In this document: piece by piece, positions 41,945 through 51,662 of the stretch
Layout: the number at the start of each line of letters is the position of its first letter
How positions within the stretch are numbered: position 1 is the stretch's first letter
From: Paenibacillus montaniterrae
GTDB taxonomy: Bacteria; Bacillota; Bacilli; Paenibacillales; Paenibacillaceae
Assembly: GCF_018403185.1 (NCBI RefSeq)
Contig: NZ_BOSE01000001.1
Location: 496,001 to 560,000 of the forward strand
Direction of reading: 5' to 3'
Length of the DNA: 64,000 bases
Made by a program: the position numbers and the translations under genes
The notes under the pieces: model-generated
The model's database searches: none
What the model was told of the DNA's origin: nothing
What the model saw: the letters and a program-made list of their open reading frames with translations, nothing else

Positions 41945-43435
41945 ATGAAGCCTAACACACAATCGATCAAACTGCTGCTGCTGAGTTCACTAGCAATGTT
42001 ACTGCTGGCAGCATGCAGCAGCAATCAGTCGACAACCAATAGCCATGCAGCTAACAATACCCAAGGGGCAACCAGTAGCCCCACAGCAGAAGTAAAGCAA
42101 GTTGAACTGGAAGTATGGGGTCGTTGGGAGGAAATGCTTGGGCAGATGGAAGAAACCATTGCAGAATTCCAACAGCAGCATCCACACATTAAGGTCAAAT
42201 ATACGAATGTACCAGGCTCGCAATATGTAGCGCAAATCCAGGCAGCAATTTCTGGCAATACCTTGCCTGACATTATTGGCTACCATCAAAGCATTCCGAC
42301 CTCATTGCTTGTAAATCTGGACGTGCTGCATCCGTTGGATGATGTGTTGACGGCCGAACAAAAAGCGGAGTATTACGAAGGAACATGGTCGGAAGGCTAT
42401 ACGCTTATTGACGGTCAAACGTATGCGATTCCAGTATTCAATCCGAAACGTCCGGCGATGATGCTTTATTACAATAAGGAAGCACTGCATGCAGCAGGGC
42501 TTACAGAAGATGATATTCCTGCAACATGGGATGAACTGTACAGCTTCAGTAAACAGGTGCAACAAAATACAGATGGCAAGCTGTACGGGCTCGTAATTGG
42601 CGTGAAGGAGTTAAGCTTCTTAAGCGGGGCGATCTCTCAGATGGCAACGGCGATTACGCCGGATGTTTCGCCAACGGATCTATTCAATTACCGCACGGGC
42701 CAATACGAATATCATGCTCAAGGCATTGTACAAGGATTGGAGCTGTTCAAAAAACTGCAAGATGAAAAACTGCTGCACCCAAGCAGTCTGGTTATGAGCT
42801 TCCGGGAAGGTACGGCATTAATGGAGGAAGGACAAGCTGTGCTGACGATTGACGGTTCGTTTTACGCATCGCAGCTTAATGCAGATAAACTTGACAGCTT
42901 CGGTGTCGCTCCCCTGCCAACGAAAGACGGCAAGCCGCAATATGCAGCATTTCAAGGTGAATCTCGCGTAGCATTTTATGTATCAAAGCATACCGAGCAT
43001 TACGAGGAAACAAAGCTGTTCCTGCAATTTATTAAAGAGCATCTGTATCCTAAGCTGGTAGCAGACGGGGTAGAGTATTCACCTCTGCCAGCCGTTAATG
43101 AAGCAACTACGATTAACCATCCAGTTGCTGCTGAAGCGCTGCGCATTCAGGATGAAGTATCCTTGCTTATTCCAAGACCGTTTGAACGCAATGCTGATTC
43201 ACTTAAAGTAGTGCTGGAAACGAGCGGCAAGCTGCCTAAAACGACGCTGGGCAACATTGCTGAAGGGTATTTAACAGGTCAGATTAAAGATGTGGAAGCA
43301 GCATTGCTGGAGCTGTCACAGCAAGCTAATCAAGTGCTGGAAGAAGGCATTGCTAAAGTCAACGCTGCCGGTGGCAGCATTACATTGGATGACTATGCAT
43401 TTGCCGATTGGGTTCCATACCAACCGTATCAATAA
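41945..43435 (+). CDS. Sugar ABC solute-binding lipoprotein, system 1
   Basis: 496 residues, family 1 extracellular solute-binding protein. The signal peptide ends in lipobox LLAACSS near residue 24. Typical segments are VELEVWGRWEEML, AAISGNTLPDIIGY near 100 and MEEGQAVLTIDGSFYA near 297. It sits on the outer membrane face and delivers substrate to the two permeases downstream. GGGAGG precedes the ATG. Likely ligand: a sulfated sugar, by context. Confidence 0.92.
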   Translation: MKPNTQSIKLLLLSSLAMLLLAACSSNQSTTNSHAANNTQGATSSPTAEVKQVELEVWGRWEEMLGQMEETIAEFQQQHPHIKVKYTNVPGSQYVAQIQAAISGNTLPDIIGYHQSIPTSLLVNLDVLHPLDDVLTAEQKAEYYEGTWSEGYTLIDGQTYAIPVFNPKRPAMMLYYNKEALHAAGLTEDDIPATWDELYSFSKQVQQNTDGKLYGLVIGVKELSFLSGAISQMATAITPDVSPTDLFNYRTGQYEYHAQGIVQGLELFKKLQDEKLLHPSSLVMSFREGTALMEEGQAVLTIDGSFYASQLNADKLDSFGVAPLPTKDGKPQYAAFQGESRVAFYVSKHTEHYEETKLFLQFIKEHLYPKLVADGVEYSPLPAVNEATTINHPVAAEALRIQDEVSLLIPRPFERNADSLKVVLETSGKLPKTTLGNIAEGYLTGQIKDVEAALLELSQQANQVLEEGIAKVNAAGGSITLDDYAFADWVPYQPYQ

Positions 43436-43530
43436 CGATAAACTGCTAGACGCAAGAAAGCTATATCAAGGCAGTTCAACACAAGACACTTCATCACAAG
43501 GCAGTGACAGACAGGAGAGGAACAACTTAT

Positions 43531-44454
43531 ATGAATCGCAGAAATAAATCACTATACAGTTGGGCGTATCTGTTTATGCTCCCTCAGCTTCTGATGCTTG
43601 CAGTATTCACCATTTATCCAATTGTGATGAGCTATGTATACTCTTTTTACGATTGGAGCGGAATTGGCCCCCTGCAACAATTCATCGGTTGGGATAACTT
43701 TTATTCTGTTATGACAGATCGTTATTTTTGGAATGCCTATCGCAATAACTTGATTTATATCGGCTTTACGGTGCTGATTACACTTCCCGCAGCATTGCTG
43801 GCGGCTTTGCTGCTAAATCTGGCTTATTTCAAAGGAAAAGTCGTTTATCGTACGCTGCTTTTCCTTCCCGTTGTCACTACAACTGCAATTGTTGGTGTCG
43901 TATTGAAATCAATGTTCGGCACAGACAATGCGATCGTCAATCTGGTACTACAGCAATTCAACTTGATTAAAGAACCGATTGGCTGGCTGTCGGGCCCTTA
44001 CACGTCGATGCTCGTATTAATCGGGGCCGGTATCTGGAAAGTATTTGGCATGATTATGATCTACTGGCTGGCTGGCTTGCAATCACTACCTAAAGAAATC
44101 TATGAAGCTGCTCGCATCGATGGTGCGGGCTGGTGGGCGGCTTTGCGCTATATTACGATTCCGCTGCTGCTGCCAGTCAGTGCAGTCATTTTACTGCTAA
44201 CGGTAATGAACGGCATTCATGTATTCGATCTTGTTACAACACTAACTGGCGGAGGCCCTTTCTTTGCTACCGACATGGTCGATCTTTACATCTATCGCTA
44301 TGCCTTCGGTACAGGAGGCTTCCCGCAGCAAGGCTACGCTTCAGCTGCCGGCATTATATTCGGCATGTCTATATTCGTTATTTCGCTAGTGTTGGGTGCA
44401 ATTGTTCAGTTGGCGATGCGCAGGCAGCGATCAATCGCAATTGGAAAGGAATGA
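43531..44454 (+). CDS. Sugar ABC permease (MalF-type), system 1
   Basis: 307 residues, about six membrane helices, with the CUT1 coupling motif LQSLPKEIYEAARIDGAGWW near residue 190. The start at 43531 follows GGAGAGG; an upstream start lacks such a site. It pairs with the next gene. No ATPase gene is present in the locus, so it probably uses a shared MsmX/UgpC-type ATPase encoded elsewhere. Confidence 0.92.
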   Translation: MNRRNKSLYSWAYLFMLPQLLMLAVFTIYPIVMSYVYSFYDWSGIGPLQQFIGWDNFYSVMTDRYFWNAYRNNLIYIGFTVLITLPAALLAALLLNLAYFKGKVVYRTLLFLPVVTTTAIVGVVLKSMFGTDNAIVNLVLQQFNLIKEPIGWLSGPYTSMLVLIGAGIWKVFGMIMIYWLAGLQSLPKEIYEAARIDGAGWWAALRYITIPLLLPVSAVILLLTVMNGIHVFDLVTTLTGGGPFFATDMVDLYIYRYAFGTGGFPQQGYASAAGIIFGMSIFVISLVLGAIVQLAMRRQRSIAIGKE

Positions 44455-44461
44455 GTATCTT

Positions 44462-45292
44462 ATGAAACGCAATCGTAGACTGAACAGACTGCTGCATCTG
44501 CTGCTGATTCCCTTCTGTCTCATCTGGATCTATCCATTTCTGTGGATGATTTTCTCTTCGTTGAAGACGAATACCGAGTATATCAGCTCAGGGCTGCGGC
44601 TGCTGCCGCAGCAGCTTCAATGGGACAATTATACTAGAGCGTGGGGCGTCGGGCAATTTTCTACCTATTTTCAAAACTCTGTTGTCATTACAGTTGGAGC
44701 TGTCATTATCGTAACGTTATTGAGCATACTGACAGGCTACGCACTGGGAAGAGTTAATTTCCCTGGCAAGAAAGCACTGCTGTTTCTGTTTGCCGCAGTG
44801 CTGTTCATCCCTAAAGGATATACCATTATACCTGTGTTTCAAATCATTAAGCAGCTTGGCTTGCTCAATACAATAGAAGGTGTCATTCTAGTAGAAGCTT
44901 CGGGCGTACATATTATTTTTATCCTGATGTTTATGACCTTTTACCGGACGCTGCCAGTTGAACTGACAGAAGCAGCCGAAATTGATGGCGCTGGCTTTTT
45001 GCGTACCTTTCTGCAAATTATGCTGCCGCTGTCCAAACCGATTATCGCCACAACTGCGATTATGCAATTTATTTTCACATGGAATTCATTTTTTGTACCA
45101 TTAGTGTTTACGCTTAACAAACCGGAGCTGCGCACATTGGCGGTAGGGATGTATTCCTTCGTCGGCGAGTATTCGATTGATTATACAGGGATGGCTGCCG
45201 CCGCAGTCATTGCTCTGCTGCCAATTATTATCGTATTCGTAGCGTTCCAGAAATATTTTATCGAGGGAGTATCCGGTTCAGTGAAGCTGTGA
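44462..45292 (+). CDS. Sugar ABC permease (MalG-type), system 1
   Basis: 276 residues with six helices and the coupling motif LPVELTEAAEIDGAGFLRTF near residue 160. The ATG lies seven bases after the previous stop, with GGAAAGGA upstream inside the previous gene. It is the last gene of the plus-strand unit and is followed by a terminator. Confidence 0.92.
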   Translation: MKRNRRLNRLLHLLLIPFCLIWIYPFLWMIFSSLKTNTEYISSGLRLLPQQLQWDNYTRAWGVGQFSTYFQNSVVITVGAVIIVTLLSILTGYALGRVNFPGKKALLFLFAAVLFIPKGYTIIPVFQIIKQLGLLNTIEGVILVEASGVHIIFILMFMTFYRTLPVELTEAAEIDGAGFLRTFLQIMLPLSKPIIATTAIMQFIFTWNSFFVPLVFTLNKPELRTLAVGMYSFVGEYSIDYTGMAAAAVIALLPIIIVFVAFQKYFIEGVSGSVKL

Positions 45293-45299
45293 GATGAAA

Positions 45300-45338
45300 C
45301 CGTTAAAAGCCTGCCGAGTTAGAGCAGGCTTTTAACGG
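45300..45338. terminator. Terminator between the two sulfatase units
   Basis: Perfect 15-base arms CCGTTAAAAGCCTGC and GCAGGCTTTTAACGG with a nine-base loop, shared by converging transcripts. Confidence 0.85.
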
Positions 45339-45400
45339 ATAAAGTCAAGGTTTAAAGAATGTGGGTACCGGAAATGATCCGATTGGAGGCAATGGACATT

Positions 45401-46741
45401 CTAACGATTATGCTTAACCTTATTTGTGATCCATGGGCTAGTCTGATCTTCAATTGGAGCTTTCGAAAATCCTCCTGTGCTTGTCCACCACTGCTCTACA
45501 GTTTGCTTTAAGCGCAAGCGCACCTGCTCCACTTGCTGCTGTCCTGCAATATTGACAATTTCATCTGGATCATGCTGCAAATCGTACATTTCCTCAACTT
45601 GATCGTCTATATAATAAATATATTTCCACGCTTTAGTCTGAATGCCGATTAGTGGATGCCGTCCCCAGTAAGCTTTATAATGCTCAAAAAAGACGTGTTC
45701 ATCTTCTGAAGCCTGATTACGCTCTAGTGCCGGCATTAGCGTGCCTCCTTCGCATTCCTTGGGCAGTGTTATGCCCGCAGCAGCCAGCAGCGTTCCTGGT
45801 ATAGCCGCCGTCGATACAAGGTCTGCAATAACGTTTCGTTTAGGGCGCATACCAGGAACGTAAAGCAGCAGCGGCACATTGTACAGTTCTTTATAAGGTA
45901 GCACGCCTTTGAGCCGCAGCCTGTGCGCACCTTGCATATCGCCATGATCGCTCGTAAACAAAATTACCGTCTGATCGAGCAGTTGCTTAGCCTCAAGCTT
46001 GTCCAGCAATTGTCCCAAATACGAATCCAGTAAAGCAAGCATCGTGCGGTAACGCTGAGCATCACGGCGTACAATTTGTTCCGTCAACGCTGATTCGCCT
46101 GTCTCTGAACGCTCTTGTTGAAATGCCGGCTTGCCTGACAAATCATCCTGATAGAAGCTGGCTGGCACTGGCATATCTTGCAAAGGAAAATGCTCTGCAT
46201 AGCGATCAATCAGCTCAAAAGGACCATCCGTCGGCGCATTAGGATGCGGCATATACCAGCATAATTTCATAAAAAAAGGCTGAGCACCATCGTAGTCCTG
46301 CAAGTAATTTAACGCTTTTGCAGTCGTTACCGCGTCTTTGTTGCTGTGAAAGCGCGGGTCTTCGTTCGCCCCAGCAAGCTGCATGCCATCTGTGCGATAA
46401 TCGGTAACTGCAAACTGATGATCTGCTGGAGACAAACCGAGATGCCATTTTCCAAAGTATACTGTCTCATAGCCAGCCCGATTAAATTCCTTGGCAATGC
46501 TCCACTCTTGCGGATCAAGAATATGACCAATCTGATAGACACCGACCTGATGCGGAAACTTGCCTGTCATCCAGCTTGCGCGTGACGGCGTGCACTGCGC
46601 AGAAGTGCTAATTGCTCCGGTAAATGAAACCGACTTCTTCGCCAGCCTATTAAGATTGGGGGTATAGTAGCTGGAATCGATACAGCCCATTGCCTTAGCT
46701 TGCTGCTGATCGGTAGAAATCATCATTACATTTCTTCTCAA
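45401..46741 (-). CDS. Sulfatase 2, cytoplasmic Cys-type
   Basis: About 446 residues, family S1. Formylglycine site Cys50 in SAQCTPSR; metal segments ISTDQQQAKAMG near residue 8 and TSDHGDMQGAHR near 280. The TTG at 46741 is preferred because GGGGTGA lies five bases upstream and the product then begins RRNVMMISTDQ as in related enzymes; an ATG at 46762 is the alternative. No signal peptide. Last gene of the eight-gene minus-strand unit. Cleaves an unknown sulfate ester. Confidence 0.9.
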   Translation of the reverse strand: MRRNVMMISTDQQQAKAMGCIDSSYYTPNLNRLAKKSVSFTGAISTSAQCTPSRASWMTGKFPHQVGVYQIGHILDPQEWSIAKEFNRAGYETVYFGKWHLGLSPADHQFAVTDYRTDGMQLAGANEDPRFHSNKDAVTTAKALNYLQDYDGAQPFFMKLCWYMPHPNAPTDGPFELIDRYAEHFPLQDMPVPASFYQDDLSGKPAFQQERSETGESALTEQIVRRDAQRYRTMLALLDSYLGQLLDKLEAKQLLDQTVILFTSDHGDMQGAHRLRLKGVLPYKELYNVPLLLYVPGMRPKRNVIADLVSTAAIPGTLLAAAGITLPKECEGGTLMPALERNQASEDEHVFFEHYKAYWGRHPLIGIQTKAWKYIYYIDDQVEEMYDLQHDPDEIVNIAGQQQVEQVRLRLKQTVEQWWTSTGGFSKAPIEDQTSPWITNKVKHNR

Positions 46742-46772
46742 TTGCTTCACCCCATTTATCATTGTCTCATAA

Positions 46773-48215
46773 TCATTGCACGATCGGCAGTACTTTAGCA
46801 TGCTCGGGCACAACCCATCTTTCCGTTTCAACAACATCGACATTTCTTCCCCATTTGGCTAATAAAGCATGATGTTCGCGTCTTTGCCTGCATATTTCCA
46901 CAATTGCTTCAGCGTTCCAATGTTCTTTAAGATACTGTTCAAATTGCTGCACAAGCTCTGGCTGCTCGCTGTAGCGATTATGGCGCTCCTGAGGATCTTC
47001 ATTCACTTGAAACAGTTGATTGTACGCCTCAAATCCGGCATATGCTATAAATTTCCATCCTGCTTGTCGCAGCATAATTCCTGCTACAGCCTGCCCGCCC
47101 ACTAACTGGAGTGATTCGCTTATAATGATGCGCGATTCAGCTTGAGCAGTGTCGACAATTTGCGCTTTAAGACTGATCCCGTCCTGTCTAGGAGGAGCTT
47201 CAGCATGAATCCAATCGCATAACGTCGGGCCAATATCCAAAATGCTTGTTGGCTGTTCAAGTCGCTTGCCTTGTGGCACATGATCGCCAACCACGATAAC
47301 AGGGATTTTAGCTGAACCTTCATAAAACGTAGACTTGCCAATCAGCCCATGCTCTCCCGCTTGCTCACCATGATCGGACATATAGACGAAAAGCCCTTTT
47401 CTGCCCGTTCGCTGCAAATAATGCTGCCAGGCAGTTCGAACTTCACCTAGCTGGCTGTCCATCGTTTCTACCATTCCCAAATAAGCAGCTCGCAGCTTTT
47501 CCAAAACTTCGCGTGTTAATTCCGCTTTTTTCATTGTTGCCAGTACAGGATGCTCCAACACTTCGGTAAAAGTGTCTGGAACGCTGGCAGCCTGCTTATA
47601 GTACTGGTACAAATGCGGCGGCGAAACATACGTATGATGCGGTCCATAAGTGCCTACGACAATGCATTGCGGCTTGGCATGATCAGCCTGTAAATATTCT
47701 AGCGCCGCTTGAATGACCGCTTTATCGTATTCAAGTACAGGCGATGTACCGCCGCCTACAATTTTTAAGCTGTCATTTGCCATTGTCCCGACATACGGTC
47801 CCAAATCATTGCGAGCAGGACCGTAACGTCCCCAAAACAGCGGCGTCATTTCACCCATAATCCGCTTCGTAAAGCCATGTCGCTGATCCTCGCCCATAAA
47901 GTGCATTCTGCCGCATAAAACCGTGTCATAGCCTTCGGCAGCAATGCTGTGCAAAAAAGTCGCATGGTCCGTTGCAATTGCCCCTTCATTAGTAAACACA
48001 CCTGTATGGGAAGGAAGCAGCCCAGTTAACAGTGCAACTCTTGATGGAACGCATAGCGGCGATGCTGTATAGGCATTGCACAGCATCGTTCCTTCGCTTG
48101 CCAACTGATCGAGCCAAGGCGTGCGAACGAGTTCATGCCCTGCGCAGCCCATATAATGGGCATGATGCTGATCGCTAATAAAAAGCAGAATATCAGGCTT
48201 TTCTTTTGTTCCCAT
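46773..48215 (-). CDS. Sulfatase 3, cytoplasmic Cys-type
   Basis: 480 residues, family S1. Formylglycine site Cys55 in SPLCVPSR; metal segments FISDQHHAHYMGC near residue 12 and MSDHGEQAGEHGLIGK near 285. The product differs clearly from its neighbours, so the four sulfatases are not recent duplicates and likely act on different positions or linkages. No signal peptide. It follows sulfatase 4 by six bases; the stop of that gene lies in its GGAGGTG ribosome site. Confidence 0.92.
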   Translation of the reverse strand: MGTKEKPDILLFISDQHHAHYMGCAGHELVRTPWLDQLASEGTMLCNAYTASPLCVPSRVALLTGLLPSHTGVFTNEGAIATDHATFLHSIAAEGYDTVLCGRMHFMGEDQRHGFTKRIMGEMTPLFWGRYGPARNDLGPYVGTMANDSLKIVGGGTSPVLEYDKAVIQAALEYLQADHAKPQCIVVGTYGPHHTYVSPPHLYQYYKQAASVPDTFTEVLEHPVLATMKKAELTREVLEKLRAAYLGMVETMDSQLGEVRTAWQHYLQRTGRKGLFVYMSDHGEQAGEHGLIGKSTFYEGSAKIPVIVVGDHVPQGKRLEQPTSILDIGPTLCDWIHAEAPPRQDGISLKAQIVDTAQAESRIIISESLQLVGGQAVAGIMLRQAGWKFIAYAGFEAYNQLFQVNEDPQERHNRYSEQPELVQQFEQYLKEHWNAEAIVEICRQRREHHALLAKWGRNVDVVETERWVVPEHAKVLPIVQ

Positions 48216-48221
48216 GCTGAG

Positions 48222-49790
48222 CTACACCTCCTCGCCCGCTGCTGCCGAGCCTCTCATTTTAGCGCCAAGCAAAGCTTGCAGTTGCGCATGAGCTGCCGAA
48301 GGCACGACAGGAAATTCCTGAGGATGCCGCTTTATCAGCTCAGGCACAGCATATTCGCGTCCCGTTTGTTGGAGCCTTTCAATATAAGCGGGCAAATACC
48401 CTCTGGCATGAAACGGACCACCTTCTTTGTGTACTGTCCAAAGTGGATCGCGATCATCGCTGGACGCGCGCATTTGCTCATCGTGCCACTCCTGCAAATA
48501 GTACACCGCTTCCATGCATAAATCTTTGCGCTCGGCTGCCACATTAAACTGCTCGTTAGGATCATTCTCTACATTAAATAGCATTTCGCGATCAAATAAA
48601 TGAAAACCATCATGGTACGTTCGAATATACAGCCAACCACGGAAGCGAACGCTTCTTTGCAGCACATGTGCACATTGGGAAATAACTAAATAATCTCTGC
48701 CGCAGTCTGCTGCGCTCGTCAAAACAGGCGCGTAACTGCTGCCGCTCCAGTCTGGCAAAATCGGTCCATTCAGCAGCTCGGCAAGCGTCGGCAGCAAATC
48801 GAGATGATAATGCAGCCCTTCATCAACAAGCCCCTGCTGCATACCTGGCCAGCGAATAATCATCGGAATGCGGCAAGTAGCCTGATCGGCAGTGGCATGC
48901 TCCCCGTAAATGCCAAGCTGCCCCATGTTTTCACCATGATCTGCAGTAATGATAACAATCAGCTCATCCATTACCCCTTGCTCGCGCAGCGCATCGAACA
49001 GCATGCCCAGATGATGATCCATGTAAGCAATTCCACAATCATAGCCATCGATCATCGTGCGCAAATCGTGCATATTGCCAATTTCCCCCGGCTGTCGTGG
49101 AAATAAAGCGTCGCTTTCATTGGTATAGGTCTTGTTTCTAAAATCAATTTTCAACTCAGACGAGCTGTGGGAACCTACCAGCTTCTTATGCTGCTCCAAG
49201 ACTACTTCATTAAGCCACGCTGGCAACGGCTCTTCTGCAAACGGATTGCCAAATGACTGCGGCGCTCGATACGGCGTGTGAGCATCCCAATAGTTGATAT
49301 ATAAAAACCAATCCTGCTTCTGCGCATTGCGCTCTATCCAGTCGAGCGCAATCGGCGTCACCTTTTCTGCCGATTCATTGCCATACTGCCCCGTATTTAT
49401 AATTTCATTAAAACCAGCATAAAACGAAAAGGTAGAGTGCCGCTGCGCAAATGGACTGATCAGCACTGTATTCATATTTTTAACTAGCCCCAAATAGGAA
49501 GGCAGTGCTGTTCCTCTTGTTAACTTTCCCATCAACTCTCGTGAAATCCCTTCCGGCTTCATATCTCCGGCCGTTCCTCCGTGCCCGACAAGCCCATTGA
49601 CAATGCCAAACTTTCCACTCATCAATGCAGTTCGCGAAGGCGCACACGGTGCATCCGATGTATAGTAGTTCGTAAACCTGACTCCTTCAGCGGCAATGTT
49701 GTCAATATTCGGCGATGTATTGCGATGATAGCCATAGCAGCCCAGATGAGCAGGGCTTAAAGCATCCAAATCCAAAAATAATATTTTCAT
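48222..49790 (-). CDS. Sulfatase 4, cytoplasmic Cys-type
   Basis: 522 residues, family S1. Formylglycine site Cys49 in DAPCAPSR; metal segments LFLDLDALSPAHLGC at residues 4-18 and ITADHGENMGQLG near 275. The N-terminus starts straight into the first strand, so it is clearly cytoplasmic. It resembles sulfatases of glycan loci rather than choline sulfatase. GGGAG precedes the ATG, 15 bases after the permease gene. Confidence 0.92.
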   Translation of the reverse strand: MKILFLDLDALSPAHLGCYGYHRNTSPNIDNIAAEGVRFTNYYTSDAPCAPSRTALMSGKFGIVNGLVGHGGTAGDMKPEGISRELMGKLTRGTALPSYLGLVKNMNTVLISPFAQRHSTFSFYAGFNEIINTGQYGNESAEKVTPIALDWIERNAQKQDWFLYINYWDAHTPYRAPQSFGNPFAEEPLPAWLNEVVLEQHKKLVGSHSSSELKIDFRNKTYTNESDALFPRQPGEIGNMHDLRTMIDGYDCGIAYMDHHLGMLFDALREQGVMDELIVIITADHGENMGQLGIYGEHATADQATCRIPMIIRWPGMQQGLVDEGLHYHLDLLPTLAELLNGPILPDWSGSSYAPVLTSAADCGRDYLVISQCAHVLQRSVRFRGWLYIRTYHDGFHLFDREMLFNVENDPNEQFNVAAERKDLCMEAVYYLQEWHDEQMRASSDDRDPLWTVHKEGGPFHARGYLPAYIERLQQTGREYAVPELIKRHPQEFPVVPSAAHAQLQALLGAKMRGSAAAGEEV

Positions 49791-49805
49791 TGACCGTTCT
49801 CCCTT

Positions 49806-50675
49806 CTAGCCTTTAACCGAACCTAGCAGCATGCCTTTATTAAAATACTTTTGCAAGAATGGATACACGACGAGCAGTGGCGCAGAAGAAACGAGCACAG
49901 CCGCCATTTTAACCGCAGGTGTATATTGGAACATGCCGGCGTCTGCTTCCATCGACTGATCGGATTCAATTAGCATTTGCCGCAAAAATACTTGCAATGG
50001 CCAGTCTGACGAGTTGTTCAAAAATAAAATCGCATAAAAATACGTATTCCAATTAAACACGGCATAAAAAAGGGTAAACGTAGCCAGCGCCGGCAGCGAT
50101 AACGGCAACATAATTTGCACAAATATCCGGTATTCCGAGCTGCCGTCAATTTTGGCAGCTTCCTCAAGCTCGGTAGGTATCGCCTGAAAAAAGCTGCGCA
50201 TCACAATTAAATTAAAAGGGGCAATTGCAGAGTTTAGAAACAACGCCCAATAGCTGTTCAACAGCCCCAGCTCACGAGTAACCAAATAAGTCGGAATAAG
50301 CCCTCCCGCAAAAATCATCGAAAACAGTACCATAAAATTGAGCAGACGACGGCCTTTCAGCCAGCTTTTCGATAAGCCGTAAGCCATTAGACTGGTCAGC
50401 ACAATGTTGATTAATGTGCCAAAAAACGTAATCATTATTGAATTTTCAAAGGCTTGCAAAAAGTTTCGATTATGGAGCAAATATCCGTAGGCTTCAATAG
50501 TCCATTCACGCGGAATGAGAAAAAAGCCGCGACTTAAATATTCATGCTCCGTTGTAAAGGAGCTGGTTATCACGTAAAAAAACGGCAAACCGACGACAAG
50601 CAGAGATAACAGCAAAAAGCTGTACACACAAACAACAAACAACAGATCGCTGCCACGGTAGCGCAAAGCCTTCAT
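49806..50675 (-). CDS. Sugar ABC permease (LplC/YtcP-type), system 2
   Basis: 289 residues, six helices, coupling motif IPTELEEAAKIDGSSEYRIF near residue 165, and a C-terminus ending in FLQKYFNKGMLLGSVKG, typical of LplC-like permeases. The start at 50675 has GAGGGGG upstream and lies one base after the partner's stop. It works with the next permease and binding protein; no ATPase is encoded here. Confidence 0.92.
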   Translation of the reverse strand: MKALRYRGSDLLFVVCVYSFLLLSLLVVGLPFFYVITSSFTTEHEYLSRGFFLIPREWTIEAYGYLLHNRNFLQAFENSIMITFFGTLINIVLTSLMAYGLSKSWLKGRRLLNFMVLFSMIFAGGLIPTYLVTRELGLLNSYWALFLNSAIAPFNLIVMRSFFQAIPTELEEAAKIDGSSEYRIFVQIMLPLSLPALATFTLFYAVFNWNTYFYAILFLNNSSDWPLQVFLRQMLIESDQSMEADAGMFQYTPAVKMAAVLVSSAPLLVVYPFLQKYFNKGMLLGSVKG

Positions 50676-50676
50676 G

Positions 50677-51633
50677 CTAGTAAACCCCCTCTTCGCCAAA
50701 TTTGCGGAACAAATAGTTACTCGAGGCAATGAGAATTAAACCGACAACCGACTTGAACAAGCCCACTGCCGTTGTATAGCTGAATTCTCCTTGCAGCACG
50801 CCCGTACGATACACATAGGTATCAAATACGTCGGATACTTGCAAATTCAAGCTGTTTTGCAGCAAATAAATGTGCTCAAAGCCAATATCGAGTACATCGC
50901 CAAGCCGTAAAATAAACAATACAATAATCGTCGAGCGAATCGCAGGTAGTGTAACATGCCAGATCAGTTGCCAGCGGCTCGCTCCGTCCATCACTCCTGC
51001 TTCATACAAGGCAGGATTGACGGCAGCAAGTGCCGCTAAAAAGATAATCGCATTCCAACCTGCTTCCTTCCAAATGTTTTGCAATACATATACATAGCGG
51101 AAGTAAGCAGGATCGGTCATCACTTCGATCCGATTCAAACCTAAGCTGGCAAGCAGCTTATTGACTGTGCCGTCCTGCGTCGCAAACAGCGTAATCGTCA
51201 TGCCAACTACAACTACCCAAGACAAAAAATGCGGCATATAAAGTGCGGTCTGCACTGCTTTGCGGAACCATCTCAGCCTCACTTCATTAATCGCCAATGC
51301 AAGCGCAATGGGAGCTGGAAAGAATAGAAATAAATTTAATGCGCTTAACAATAATGTGTTTTTCAGCAGCGGCCAAAAATCAACATCGCTGAACAAGCGT
51401 TCAAACTGCGCCAACCCAACCCATTCACTGCCTGAATGTCCGCTAAATGGATTGAAGTCTTGAAACGCTATAATAATGCCGCCCATCGGCAAATAACGGA
51501 ATATTAAAAAATACAGCAAGCCCGGCAAAATCATCACATATAGCGGAATCCCCCGCTTCCAATGTGTCCAAGATGCTTGTTTAATCCGATTCTTCACAAA
51601 TAGGACGGGATTAGAGAATCGTTGTTGCTGCAT
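50677..51633 (-). CDS. Sugar ABC permease (LplB/YteP-type), system 2
   Basis: 318 residues. A basic N-terminal tail, six helices, IFRYLPMGGIIIAFQDFNPF near residue 45 (typical for LplB-like permeases) and the coupling segment ALYEAGVMDGASRWQLIWH near 210. AGGAGAGG precedes the ATG. It imports the substrate of the second binding protein. Confidence 0.92.
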   Translation of the reverse strand: MQQQRFSNPVLFVKNRIKQASWTHWKRGIPLYVMILPGLLYFLIFRYLPMGGIIIAFQDFNPFSGHSGSEWVGLAQFERLFSDVDFWPLLKNTLLLSALNLFLFFPAPIALALAINEVRLRWFRKAVQTALYMPHFLSWVVVVGMTITLFATQDGTVNKLLASLGLNRIEVMTDPAYFRYVYVLQNIWKEAGWNAIIFLAALAAVNPALYEAGVMDGASRWQLIWHVTLPAIRSTIIVLFILRLGDVLDIGFEHIYLLQNSLNLQVSDVFDTYVYRTGVLQGEFSYTTAVGLFKSVVGLILIASSNYLFRKFGEEGVY

Positions 51634-51662
51634 GAAATTCCTCTCCTGTTTCAGCTCTCAGC